Below, in pieces: positions 1 to 5,671 of a stretch of DNA of 8,596 nt (positions are counted from its first letter, which is position 1; each line of letters opens with the position of its first letter). Location of the stretch: the NCBI GenBank assembly GCA_049595035.1, contig JBMYKD010000037.1, positions 1 through 8,596 of the forward strand, written 5' to 3'. This DNA comes from UBA12202 sp049595035. Its GTDB lineage: Bacteria; Pseudomonadota; Alphaproteobacteria; Puniceispirillales; UBA1172. Under the pieces are notes generated by a model. That model saw only the letters and a program-made list of their open reading frames with translations. It ran no database searches and had not been told where the DNA came from. The position numbers and the translations under genes were made by a program.

Positions 1-56
1 GCGTCCTGATTAGCATCTTTTCAGATCATCACTAGGCGAAACATATGCTATCTGGC

Positions 57-2066
57 TTATTGCATTTGTGCAGATGCCGTTGCGCTGACGATGGCTTCAA
101 TGAATAGGGTTTTACCCCCACCCAGATCAATACTGTCAATTTTGCGGGCTGTTTCTATGCTGATGTCATGCCCGCCCGCCATCTTGGCCTTTGCTTCGGC
201 ATCTTCACGGACAACATGTTCGGCATGTTCAAGGGCCTGTTCCAAATCGGTGAAATCAGCAGGCCCTTTCATTAAATGCACGCGGAACGTGCCTTCAGAC
301 GGTTGCGTGATAGTGACACGCGCAGTTTGTCTAATGCTGCCAACCGCAGCACCGATAGCCCCCGCCACATCAGCGTCTTCCGGAACAATTAGCTCGGCAT
401 TCACAACTTTCGCTATGGCAGGGTAATAGCATCCGGCAGATGCCCCCAATGCAATAAGAGGGCGGTGAAAACGAATGCCGGTTGAGATGATGGTGCTATC
501 AGATGGTTTCAGCGTAGCTTCAATCATCTGGACAAGAACAGGATTCTTTTCTGACATGGCATGACTATTATTTTCATGCGCACTAACAGCATCGATTAAT
601 GCCAGCCCGGATTGGACGGCAAGCTGATCCAGCACCATCTGGGCAAAGATATCAACATGTTCGGCCTGTGGCTTGCCTGAACCTGATCGCTGTCTGGCCA
701 TCAGCTGGCCAGCCTTTTGTGCAGCAGAGGTATCAAAAGCATTAAACTTTTCAAGAATATGAACAGCATCAGTCGGGGTAAAGGTGGATATCAGCACTAG
801 CCCGCGTGAAACAAGCCGGTCAATAGCACCCATGGCAAGGCGGGTTTCGGCCAGTTCTGAAATAGCAGTCACGCCGGCGTCCCTGCATTGTATGGCCATA
901 CGGTATTCTGATCGTGTTAGCCATTCCGGTGGTTCACCTGAAAAAACAGGAACAACGAAGCGGGCATCTGTCGCGCTTGCAATAGGATTATCAAGCTGAT
1001 CATCCAGAATGTTATGGATATGGGGATATTGTGTTGCCAGCGATGATATCGGGATAGCCCGTCTGGGGCCTAATGTAACACCACCCTTGATGCCGCGATC
1101 AATCAGCCTGACTTCACTATCCCCGCCAAGACCACCGGTTCTGATATCCGCGGCTTCCACCATGGTTGACCATCCGCCAATGGTCGCGCCCCTAGGTGAC
1201 AGGCGAGGAGTGCCATTGGACATGATCGTAATATCCGTTGTTGTGCCGCCGATATCGCTGATGATGGCATCTGAAACCCCGGCCAGATGGGCAGCGCCAG
1301 AAATGCTGGCAGCTGGCCCTGACAGAATGGTTTCCACCGGCCTGATGCGGGCAAGATGCTGATTAATCAGTGACCCATCGCCCTTGACCACCATCAATTC
1401 CGCATCAATGCCGGATGCTGTTATAATATCATTGGTGGCATTGATCTGACGATCTAGCAGATCAATAAGGCGGGCGTTTAGCAGGGCAGTCAGGGCACGT
1501 TTAGGGCCACCAAGTTCCGAGGACAGTTCATGACTGCATGTGATAGGGCATCCGGTTTTCTGTCTTAAGAAGTCACGCGCGGCGATTTCATGTTCCGGGT
1601 TCCTGGTGGCAAAATGACCAGCAATGGCTATGGCGCTGATATCTTTGCCATATTCTGTGGCAAAAGCTTCCAGTGCTGGTATATCCAGCTGGTTTTGTTG
1701 TTTGCCATCGGTTTTATGCCCGCCTGCAACAAATACAACAGGATCATGCCCCAGTGATGTGCCCAGATTATTTTTGGTCAGGCTATTTTCATCAAAACCG
1801 ATCATGACTAGCCCGATGCGGCCACCCATGCCTTCTACAACAGCATTGGTCGCCAATGTGGTTGATAAACACACCTGTTTGAGAGCCTTGCGTTGTTCAT
1901 CGGATAACGGGTTAATGACAGAATGGATAGCCGCCCCTAATCCGATAGATAAATCTTCACGGGTGGTAGGGGCTTTTGCTTTGGCGATGAGTGAGCCATT
2001 TTGGCTATCGATAATGGCTGCATCCGTGAATGTGCCACCGGTATCAAGGCCGAGAATATAAGTCAT
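57..2066 (-). CDS. Hydantoinase A/oxoprolinase family ATPase, complete (669 aa)
   Basis: This is a cytosolic ATPase-fold enzyme of the HyuA/5-oxoprolinase family, whose members use ATP to activate and open cyclic amides such as hydantoins and 5-oxoproline. The N-terminal phosphate loop DTGGTFTD is at residues 8-15 and the STTLATNAVVEG block at 68-79. SGPAAS is at 249-254, the second phosphate motif DIGGTTTD at 271-278, RTGGLGGDS at 309-316, and the C-terminal nucleotide-side motif ending ADVAGAIGAAVGS at about 563-577. Both Hydantoinase_A halves are therefore intact. The frame is open to 2150, but I chose the ATG at 2066 because the conserved motif starts there and the longer version would overlap the upstream gene. 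The amidotransferase stop lies 13 bp upstream, so the two are probably co-transcribed. No HyuB partner is visible, though only 56 bp lie downstream in the window. The substrate is unknown: hydantoin, oxoproline or another lactam are all possible. Confidence 0.92.
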   Translation of the reverse strand: MTYILGLDTGGTFTDAAIIDSQNGSLIAKAKAPTTREDLSIGLGAAIHSVINPLSDEQRKALKQVCLSTTLATNAVVEGMGGRIGLVMIGFDENSLTKNNLGTSLGHDPVVFVAGGHKTDGKQQNQLDIPALEAFATEYGKDISAIAIAGHFATRNPEHEIAARDFLRQKTGCPITCSHELSSELGGPKRALTALLNARLIDLLDRQINATNDIITASGIDAELMVVKGDGSLINQHLARIRPVETILSGPAASISGAAHLAGVSDAIISDIGGTTTDITIMSNGTPRLSPRGATIGGWSTMVEAADIRTGGLGGDSEVRLIDRGIKGGVTLGPRRAIPISSLATQYPHIHNILDDQLDNPIASATDARFVVPVFSGEPPEWLTRSEYRMAIQCRDAGVTAISELAETRLAMGAIDRLVSRGLVLISTFTPTDAVHILEKFNAFDTSAAQKAGQLMARQRSGSGKPQAEHVDIFAQMVLDQLAVQSGLALIDAVSAHENNSHAMSEKNPVLVQMIEATLKPSDSTIISTGIRFHRPLIALGASAGCYYPAIAKVVNAELIVPEDADVAGAIGAAVGSIRQTARVTITQPSEGTFRVHLMKGPADFTDLEQALEHAEHVVREDAEAKAKMAGGHDISIETARKIDSIDLGGGKTLFIEAIVSATASAQMQ

Positions 2067-2079
2067 ATGATGATCCGTT

Positions 2080-2838
2080 TCAGGCAACGCGAGAAGGCGC
2101 ATTAAGAGCATGGTCAAGGAAATGGCGCATCCATTCCCGTACCTGATCATTATCTGTGGGAGTGTTTAGCGTTTGTCTGGCCAGCATAGCCTTATCATCG
2201 CCAATGGAATTGTTGCGACGGTCAATGAGGGCAGATAGATAATCGGGGGTAAATTCCGGATGACCCTGAAAAGACAGAACCCGGCCGGGAATAGTAAAGG
2301 CGGCAAACGGGCAGAAATCGTCACCTAATAGAGGAATGGCGTCAGAGGGTAGCTGGATCACCTGATCCTGATGCATGTAAAGCAGACGGACAGATTGACC
2401 TTTGCCTTTATGATAGCCATCTGTTTCCGGTAAATCTGCCTGAAGTGTCATATCCTTGACCCCGACACCCCAGCCTTTATGTGATAAAACGGCTTCACCG
2501 CCAAGCGTATGCGCCAGCAGTTGATGACCAAAGCATACACCAATCATGGGAATATATGCCGAATAAGCAGACCTGATAAAATCCATCAGCCGCGGTATCC
2601 ATGGTTGGTCATCATATACCCCATATTTGCTACCTGATATCAAATAAGCATCGTAATCAGATAACTCATCCGGGAAATCGCCATGGCGTGTGTGAATAAA
2701 GGTGATATCAATCTCATCCGTAAGAGGCGCAAAAAACGCGCTAAACATTTCCTGATAAGTAGGATTATGGGGGCGCATATCCACGCCTGTTTCCCCGGCA
2801 AGTAAAATGCCAATACGAAGCCGATTATCTAAAGCCAT
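2080..2838 (-). CDS. Class I glutamine amidotransferase-like protein (252 aa)
   Basis: This is a free-standing class I (triad) glutamine amidotransferase domain, resembling the GMP-synthase-like or gamma-glutamyl-hydrolase-like group. The nucleophile elbow GVCFGHQLLAHTLGG places the catalytic Cys at residue 102. The oxyanion-side YLISGSKYGVYDD segment is at 65-77, and FQGHPEF supplies His193 and Glu195 of the triad. The domain fills the whole protein and no synthetase domain is attached, so it either hydrolyses a gamma-glutamyl compound or passes ammonia to a partner. The frame is open to an ATG at 2880. I prefer the ATG at 2838 because GGGTG lies 7 nt before it, the domain begins right after it, and the longer version would read through a perfect inverted repeat. 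It is followed 13 bp later by the hydantoinase gene, so a shared pathway on a glutamyl or cyclic amide compound is a reasonable inference. Confidence 0.88.
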   Translation of the reverse strand: MALDNRLRIGILLAGETGVDMRPHNPTYQEMFSAFFAPLTDEIDITFIHTRHGDFPDELSDYDAYLISGSKYGVYDDQPWIPRLMDFIRSAYSAYIPMIGVCFGHQLLAHTLGGEAVLSHKGWGVGVKDMTLQADLPETDGYHKGKGQSVRLLYMHQDQVIQLPSDAIPLLGDDFCPFAAFTIPGRVLSFQGHPEFTPDYLSALIDRRNNSIGDDKAMLARQTLNTPTDNDQVREWMRHFLDHALNAPSRVA

Positions 2839-2864
2839 ACTATTCACCCAGAGTTTGCGTTCAT

Positions 2865-2896
2865 ATTTTATGTTCATCATGCTCAGAACATAAAAT
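2865..2896. promoter_or_regulatory. Perfect 11-bp inverted repeat, candidate operator of the amidotransferase-hydantoinase unit
   Basis: ATTTTATGTTC (2865-2875) is mirrored exactly by GAACATAAAAT (2886-2896) around a 10-nt spacer. The repeat ends 26 bp upstream of the preferred amidotransferase start on the minus strand. One arm contains TAAAAT, a five-of-six match to a -10 box on the minus strand, although no good -35 lies at the right distance. Both a dimeric regulator site and an RNA hairpin fit. The regulator is unknown; the neighbouring ribbon-helix-helix protein is one candidate only because of proximity. Confidence 0.5.
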
Positions 2897-2924
2897 CAAC
2901 CGGGAATACTTGCCCGCCAATGCC

Positions 2925-2954
2925 CATATAAAACGACATCAGTCATGGATGCAA
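2925..2954 (-). promoter_or_regulatory. Candidate promoter for the amidotransferase-hydantoinase unit
   Basis: On the minus strand TTGCAT (2954-2949) and TATATG (2930-2925) are separated by 18 bp, each matching four of six consensus bases. Transcription from about 2918 would give a leader of roughly 80 nt that contains the inverted repeat at 2865-2896. This is a motif match only, and the -10-like TAAAAT inside the repeat is an alternative. Confidence 0.28.
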
Positions 2955-2971
2955 TATGATCTTAATCAATA

Positions 2972-3226
2972 TCAAAAGAATCTGTGGTCATATTGTTTTG
3001 CGATGGCGGTAAGTTCGCCAAGGATATAGAGCCGGATAGCACTAGAAAGGCCGCCAACTTCTGCAGTTGTGCCTAGTTTTTTACTGCGTTCGATATCAAT
3101 ATCAGCCACCAGACGGGCAAGGGAACACCCTTTCTGGTTGGATATGCGCTGAAGAGCATCCCAGAAAGCCGTTTCAAGGGAAATCGACGTTCGGTGACCG
3201 TTTATCGTCATGGAACGCTTGATCAT
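2972..3226 (-). CDS. Ribbon-helix-helix domain protein (RHH_4 type, 84 aa)
   Basis: This small protein consists almost entirely of an RHH_4-type ribbon-helix-helix domain, as I recall that alphaproteobacterial family. The opening KRSMTINGHRTSISLETAFWD (residues 3-23) gives the basic beta strand and the start of the first helix. The helix LQRISNQKGCSLARLVADID follows at 25-44, and SSAIRLYIL closes the domain at 61-69. RHH proteins bind DNA as dimers through the paired strands, so a transcription factor role is likely but the target is unknown. AAGGA lies 9 nt before the ATG at 3226, supporting this start. It is transcribed in the same direction as the amidotransferase, 133 bp upstream of it. 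No toxin gene is visible next to it that would make it an antitoxin. Confidence 0.85.
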   Translation of the reverse strand: MIKRSMTINGHRTSISLETAFWDALQRISNQKGCSLARLVADIDIERSKKLGTTAEVGGLSSAIRLYILGELTAIAKQYDHRFF

Positions 3227-3247
3227 ATAGGCAAATCCTTGTTGAAT

Positions 3248-3595
3248 TTAGATCAGGCATAATTTCCAGAATGCCCTTCCTATAATATTTATAGAAGAAA
3301 TGTCGGTAGTGAAACCCCCCTTATCGTCAGGAGAGTGGCGGACATATACTATGTTGTTATGGGGGTCTACTTGTTCCAGAAAACGAAACTTAATATGATC
3401 TATGGCATCAATGGCAAATAATCCGGCGCGGAGAGGGCTTTGATCAGATTGATCAATGATAGTGAAATCCCCCATAGCAGCTGTGGATTTGATCGCATTG
3501 TCACCTGACTGAACCAGAACCGAAAAACCAACCCGTAGCACCAGCCCGGACTGGAATATCATAATCGAACAGGCGGCAAAACGGGGTGCCCGCAA
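3248..3595 (-). CDS. Uncertain reading frame, possibly a 5'-truncated gene (115 codons)
   Basis: I do not recognise this product. The C-terminal two thirds, roughly from LVQSGDNAIKS to the stop, reads like a beta-rich globular protein (for example FRFLEQVDPHNNIVYVRHS). The first 25 or so codons lie opposite the holin-like frame at 3513-3788 and are probably a shadow of it. No start has a convincing ribosome site: I checked the ATGs at 3595, 3562 and 3475. The last codons are rich in ATA, AGG and GGG, which looks unlike the neighbouring genes. It may be the 3' remnant of a gene that lost its beginning in a rearrangement, or it may be chance. If it is not coding, 3227-3512 holds no gene I can identify. 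Confidence 0.3.
   Translation of the reverse strand: MRAPRFAACSIMIFQSGLVLRVGFSVLVQSGDNAIKSTAAMGDFTIIDQSDQSPLRAGLFAIDAIDHIKFRFLEQVDPHNNIVYVRHSPDDKGGFTTDISSINIIGRAFWKLCLI
3280..3294. promoter_or_regulatory. AT-rich palindrome upstream of the ribbon-helix-helix gene
   Basis: CTATAA and TTATAG form a perfect 6-bp inverted repeat around a 3-nt centre, 54 bp before the ATG of the ribbon-helix-helix gene. It contains minus-strand -10-like hexamers (TATAAA, TATTAT) but no good -35 at the right distance. It could be a promoter/operator for that gene, or simply AT-rich sequence in the tail of the uncertain frame that overlaps it. Confidence 0.22.
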
Positions 3596-3788
3596 TGCGC
3601 TCGCCGAAATCGGGCTGGATGATCAGGCGGCTTGCCGTGATGTGCGGGATTTACGCGAATTGCTGACCAATTGGCGGCGTATCCGGCGTGAAGCGACCCG
3701 ATCACTTATCACATTCGGGGTGCGCGCCATTCTGATCTTTATGGTGCTGATGGCGGCTTTTGTGATCAGCACCGGCATGGGACGCTAG
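3513..3788 (+). pseudogene. Holin-like / DUF6127-like small membrane protein lacking a start codon
   Basis: The open frame runs 91 codons from just after a TGA at 3510 to a TAG at 3786. It encodes an amphipathic region (EQAAKRGARNALAEIGLDD, then DVRDLRELLTNWRRIRREA) and one C-terminal membrane helix, ITFGVRAILIFMVLMAAFVI. This layout matches small phage-associated proteins that I recall as DUF6127, which sit beside lysis enzymes; the family call is from memory. There is no ATG, GTG or TTG before the conserved part. The only nearby in-frame ATG (3456) is cut off by the TGA. The frame therefore appears to have lost its 5' end, to carry a nonsense or frameshift change, or to use a rare start. 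It ends 3 bp before the peptidase gene, as expected of a holin-endolysin pair. Confidence 0.6.
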
Positions 3789-3791
3789 ATC

Positions 3792-4220
3792 ATGGCGGGT
3801 ATGGATAGCATAAAGCCGAATGGCAGGCCTTTTACCTTTAGCAAGCGAAGCGAAGATCATCTGCAAACTGATGTGCCGTCCCTTCAGGCGGTGGCACGAC
3901 GCGCCCTTGCCCTGACAAAGGTCGATTTTACCATTATTTCCGGTCGCCGTGATATGGCCGAACAGTGGCGGCTGGTCAGGCAGTGGGTATCCCGCACCCT
4001 GCATTCGCGGCATCTGACCGGTCATGCGCTTGATCTGGTGCCACTTGATCCGGCAACGGGCAAAGGCCGGTTTTCCCGTGATCTGGCGATTGAAGTGGCG
4101 GTTGCATTCTATGAAGCCGGATATCAGTTACATACCCCTATCCGCTGGGGCAGTATGTGGGCGGAATTCGAAGATATCCCTCATGTGGAAATACCCGATA
4201 GCGGCGCCAGAACGTTATGA
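3792..4220 (+). CDS. M15-family peptidoglycan peptidase, phage endolysin-like (142 aa)
   Basis: This is a zinc peptidase of the VanY / phage L-Ala-D-Glu endopeptidase type, expected to cut peptide stems of cell-wall peptidoglycan. The family signature SxHxxGxAxD is exact at residues 72-81 (SRHLTGHALD), giving zinc ligands His74 and Asp81. The RWGSMW...DIPHVEI block at 118-133 supplies the third ligand His131 and the likely catalytic acid Asp128. The substrate-side SGRR with a following Gln is at 50-58. There is no signal peptide or membrane segment, so export would need a holin, and the upstream frame encodes a holin-like membrane protein. GGGA lies about 10 nt before the ATG. It is compact, about the size of a single catalytic domain, with all key residues present. 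It is probably of prophage origin; whether it is still expressed is unclear. Confidence 0.82.
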   Translation: MAGMDSIKPNGRPFTFSKRSEDHLQTDVPSLQAVARRALALTKVDFTIISGRRDMAEQWRLVRQWVSRTLHSRHLTGHALDLVPLDPATGKGRFSRDLAIEVAVAFYEAGYQLHTPIRWGSMWAEFEDIPHVEIPDSGARTL

Positions 4221-4308
4221 TGATGGCGCTATCGTCACATGTTTCCCGAACAAAACATATCTCTTTGCCAACCCGGCCAGCCTCCCAGCCTAGTTCCGGG
4301 GGCACGGG
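4221..4308. other. Convergent intergenic gap; weak hairpin at 4272-4300
   Basis: The plus-strand peptidase and the minus-strand polyprenyl synthase end towards each other here. CCCGG (4272-4276) can pair with CCGGG (4296-4300) across a 19-nt loop, and AACCCG (4270-4275) with CGGGTT (4305-4310). Neither is followed by a T-run on either strand, so this is at best a weak bidirectional terminator. I see nothing else in the gap. Confidence 0.2.
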
Positions 4309-5370
4309 TTACATCGTTCGGTCAGCGGCGAAAGCGGCGGCGGCTATCAGGGCATCGGCGGCCTGACCTGATGCTGTGCTGGCAATCACCTGTCCCGCGG
4401 TGGCGGCATGTGATCTGGCGATATCCAGTGACCGCGTAATCGTATCATATTTATCTATCAGCGCCCGCGCGGTATCCAGATCATGATCGGCGATATCTCC
4501 ATCACCCAGACAGCGTTGCCAGAATGCCCTTTCATCACCGGTGCCATCTTGCCATGCCAGCATGACAGGCAGGGTGATCTTGCCTTCCTTGAAATCATCA
4601 CCATGGGATTTGCCCATATCTTCGGTGCTGGCGGCATAATCCAGCGCATCATCGGTAATCTGAAACGCCGTGCCAAGTGCCATACCATATTCTGCTACCG
4701 CATTGGTGATAGATGGATCAGCTCCGGCAACCATGGCGCCGGATTCGCCAGCGGCGGCAAATAATTCTGCGGTTTTGGCGCGGATCACCCGATAATAATC
4801 ATCAACCGGTGCCGCCGGATTGCCGGCAAGGATCATCTGATCAATTTCACCTTCGGTGATACGGGCGGCGGCTTTTGCCAGTCGACCCAATACGGTGATC
4901 TGACCGGTTTCCACCATCAGCTCAAAGGCGCGGGCAAACAGAAAATCACCAACCAGAACGCTGGCTTCATTCCCCCAGATCGCGCTGGCGGTTTTATTAC
5001 CGCGGCGCATATCGGATTCATCGATTACATCATCATGCAGTAATGTGGCAGAATGGATAAATTCCACCGCGGCGGCCAGTTTTGCCGCATGATGTATGGC
5101 GTCCTCATCGGCCTGGCCCAGCCATGCCCCGGCAAGGGTCAGCATCGGCCGCATCCGTTTTCCGCCAGCGGCAATCAAATGTCCGGCTAATGTCGGGATC
5201 AGATCAATATCACTCTGCATCCGGTCAATGATGATACGGTTTGTTTCTTCCATGCCGGATGCTGTCAGTTCCATAAGTGGAACCAGTGACGGCGCCATGC
5301 TAGTACTATCCATAGCTGATTCAGGTGCCATCGGCGCGGCCGACACAAATGATGAAAGCGAAGAGTTCAT
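4309..5370 (-). CDS. ispB: Long-chain trans-polyprenyl diphosphate synthase (octa/decaprenyl type, 353 aa)
   Basis: The enzyme extends an allylic diphosphate with isopentenyl diphosphate units to make the ubiquinone side chain in the cytosol. GGKRMRP (69-75) binds the homoallylic diphosphate. The first Asp-rich motif DDVID is at 113-117, followed by RRG (122-124). The second Asp-rich motif DDALD is at 240-244, then GDDFKEGKITLP (257-268). The residue five before the first motif is Ala, as in synthases making long chains, so a Q8-Q10 product is likely; decaprenyl is usual in Alphaproteobacteria. I placed the start at 5370, where AAGG lies 8 nt upstream. The frame also offers ATGs at 5400 and 5298. 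The 5298 start would remove a low-complexity N-terminal stretch (about 24 residues) that other members seem to lack. The gene diverges from the DUF2007 gene. Confidence 0.93.
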   Translation of the reverse strand: MNSSLSSFVSAAPMAPESAMDSTSMAPSLVPLMELTASGMEETNRIIIDRMQSDIDLIPTLAGHLIAAGGKRMRPMLTLAGAWLGQADEDAIHHAAKLAAAVEFIHSATLLHDDVIDESDMRRGNKTASAIWGNEASVLVGDFLFARAFELMVETGQITVLGRLAKAAARITEGEIDQMILAGNPAAPVDDYYRVIRAKTAELFAAAGESGAMVAGADPSITNAVAEYGMALGTAFQITDDALDYAASTEDMGKSHGDDFKEGKITLPVMLAWQDGTGDERAFWQRCLGDGDIADHDLDTARALIDKYDTITRSLDIARSHAATAGQVIASTASGQAADALIAAAAFAADRTM

Positions 5371-5416
5371 AAACGCAACCTTGCGGTTTTGTCGGAACAA
5401 GTCAACACTTTCTGCT

Positions 5417-5445
5417 TTGGTGTTGTGCGGTTTTTTGTCAATAAT
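5417..5445 (+). promoter_or_regulatory. Candidate promoter giving a leaderless DUF2007 mRNA
   Basis: TTGGTG (5417-5422) and AATAAT (5440-5445) are spaced by 17 bp; they match three and five of six consensus bases. The predicted transcript start falls at about 5452-5453, which is the ATG of the DUF2007 gene. That fits the absence of any ribosome site there. The same divergent gap (5371-5452) holds a 6-bp inverted repeat, CAACAC/GTGTTG at 5403-5425. It also holds two near-copies of GCGGTTTTGTC at 5383-5393 and 5427-5439, the second with two extra T. Their roles are unknown. Confidence 0.3.
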
Positions 5446-5452
5446 GGTTCAA

Positions 5453-5671
5453 ATGAAACACTTGCTTGCCATCACAGACCCTGTCCGTCTTACCTATATC
5501 GAATCCATGCTGAAAGCGGCAGGGATTATTTTTGTGGTTCAGGATAGGCATATTTCCGATCTCATGGCCGGATCAAATAGCCTGTTCCCCATGCGGGTGA
5601 TGGTCGCTGATGATCACATGGCGCAGGCGCGGCGCATCCTGACCGAAGCCGGACAATATTACGATGACTGA
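5453..5671 (+). CDS. DUF2007 family protein (putative signal-transducing protein, 72 aa)
   Basis: This small single-domain protein matches DUF2007. It starts MKHLLAITDPVRLTYIESMLKAAGI, has the central DLMAGSNSLFPMRVMVADD segment (36-54), and ends with the helix MAQARRILTEAG (56-67). The fold resembles PII-like ferredoxin-type domains and the molecular role is not established. The reading frame extends far upstream, but that part lies opposite the polyprenyl synthase and is not coding. The ATG at 5453 is chosen because the domain begins there. An in-frame ATG at 5444 would add three residues. Neither has a Shine-Dalgarno sequence, so leaderless translation is possible. The stop overlaps the start of the methyltransferase gene by 8 bp, implying coupled translation. 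Confidence 0.87.
   Translation: MKHLLAITDPVRLTYIESMLKAAGIIFVVQDRHISDLMAGSNSLFPMRVMVADDHMAQARRILTEAGQYYDD

Noticed and set aside
1..56. Possible start of another minus-strand gene at the ATG at 16-14 (codons MLIRT)
   Set aside because: Only five codons are visible and the ribosome site is weak, so neither the gene nor its identity can be supported.
1009..1362. Long plus-strand frames opposite the hydantoinase gene (also at 91-426 and 1624-2061)
   Set aside because: They lie entirely antisense to a complete, well-conserved gene and encode no recognisable domain.
2067..2150. Upstream extension of the hydantoinase frame by 28 residues
   Set aside because: It would overlap the end of the amidotransferase gene, and the conserved GLDTGGTFTD motif sits normally just after the ATG at 2066.
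2839..2880. Longer amidotransferase start at 2880
   Set aside because: It would translate through the perfect inverted repeat, and the ATG at 2838 has a better ribosome site and matches where the domain begins.
2972..3595. Toxin-antitoxin pair made of the ribbon-helix-helix protein and the uncertain 115-codon frame
   Set aside because: The small protein is of the RHH_4 type, not a typical antitoxin with a toxin-binding tail. The other frame has no toxin motif and no ribosome site.
4270..4310. Strong rho-independent terminator between the convergent genes
   Set aside because: The stems are only 5-6 bp with long loops, and no T-run follows on either strand.
4239..4439. Plus-strand frame crossing the convergent gap into the polyprenyl synthase
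   Set aside because: Most of it lies opposite a certain gene, and the translation is arginine-rich and unlike a natural protein.
5096..5452. 5' extension of the DUF2007 frame to 191 residues
   Set aside because: The extra part is antisense to the polyprenyl synthase, and DUF2007 proteins begin where the ATG at 5453 lies.
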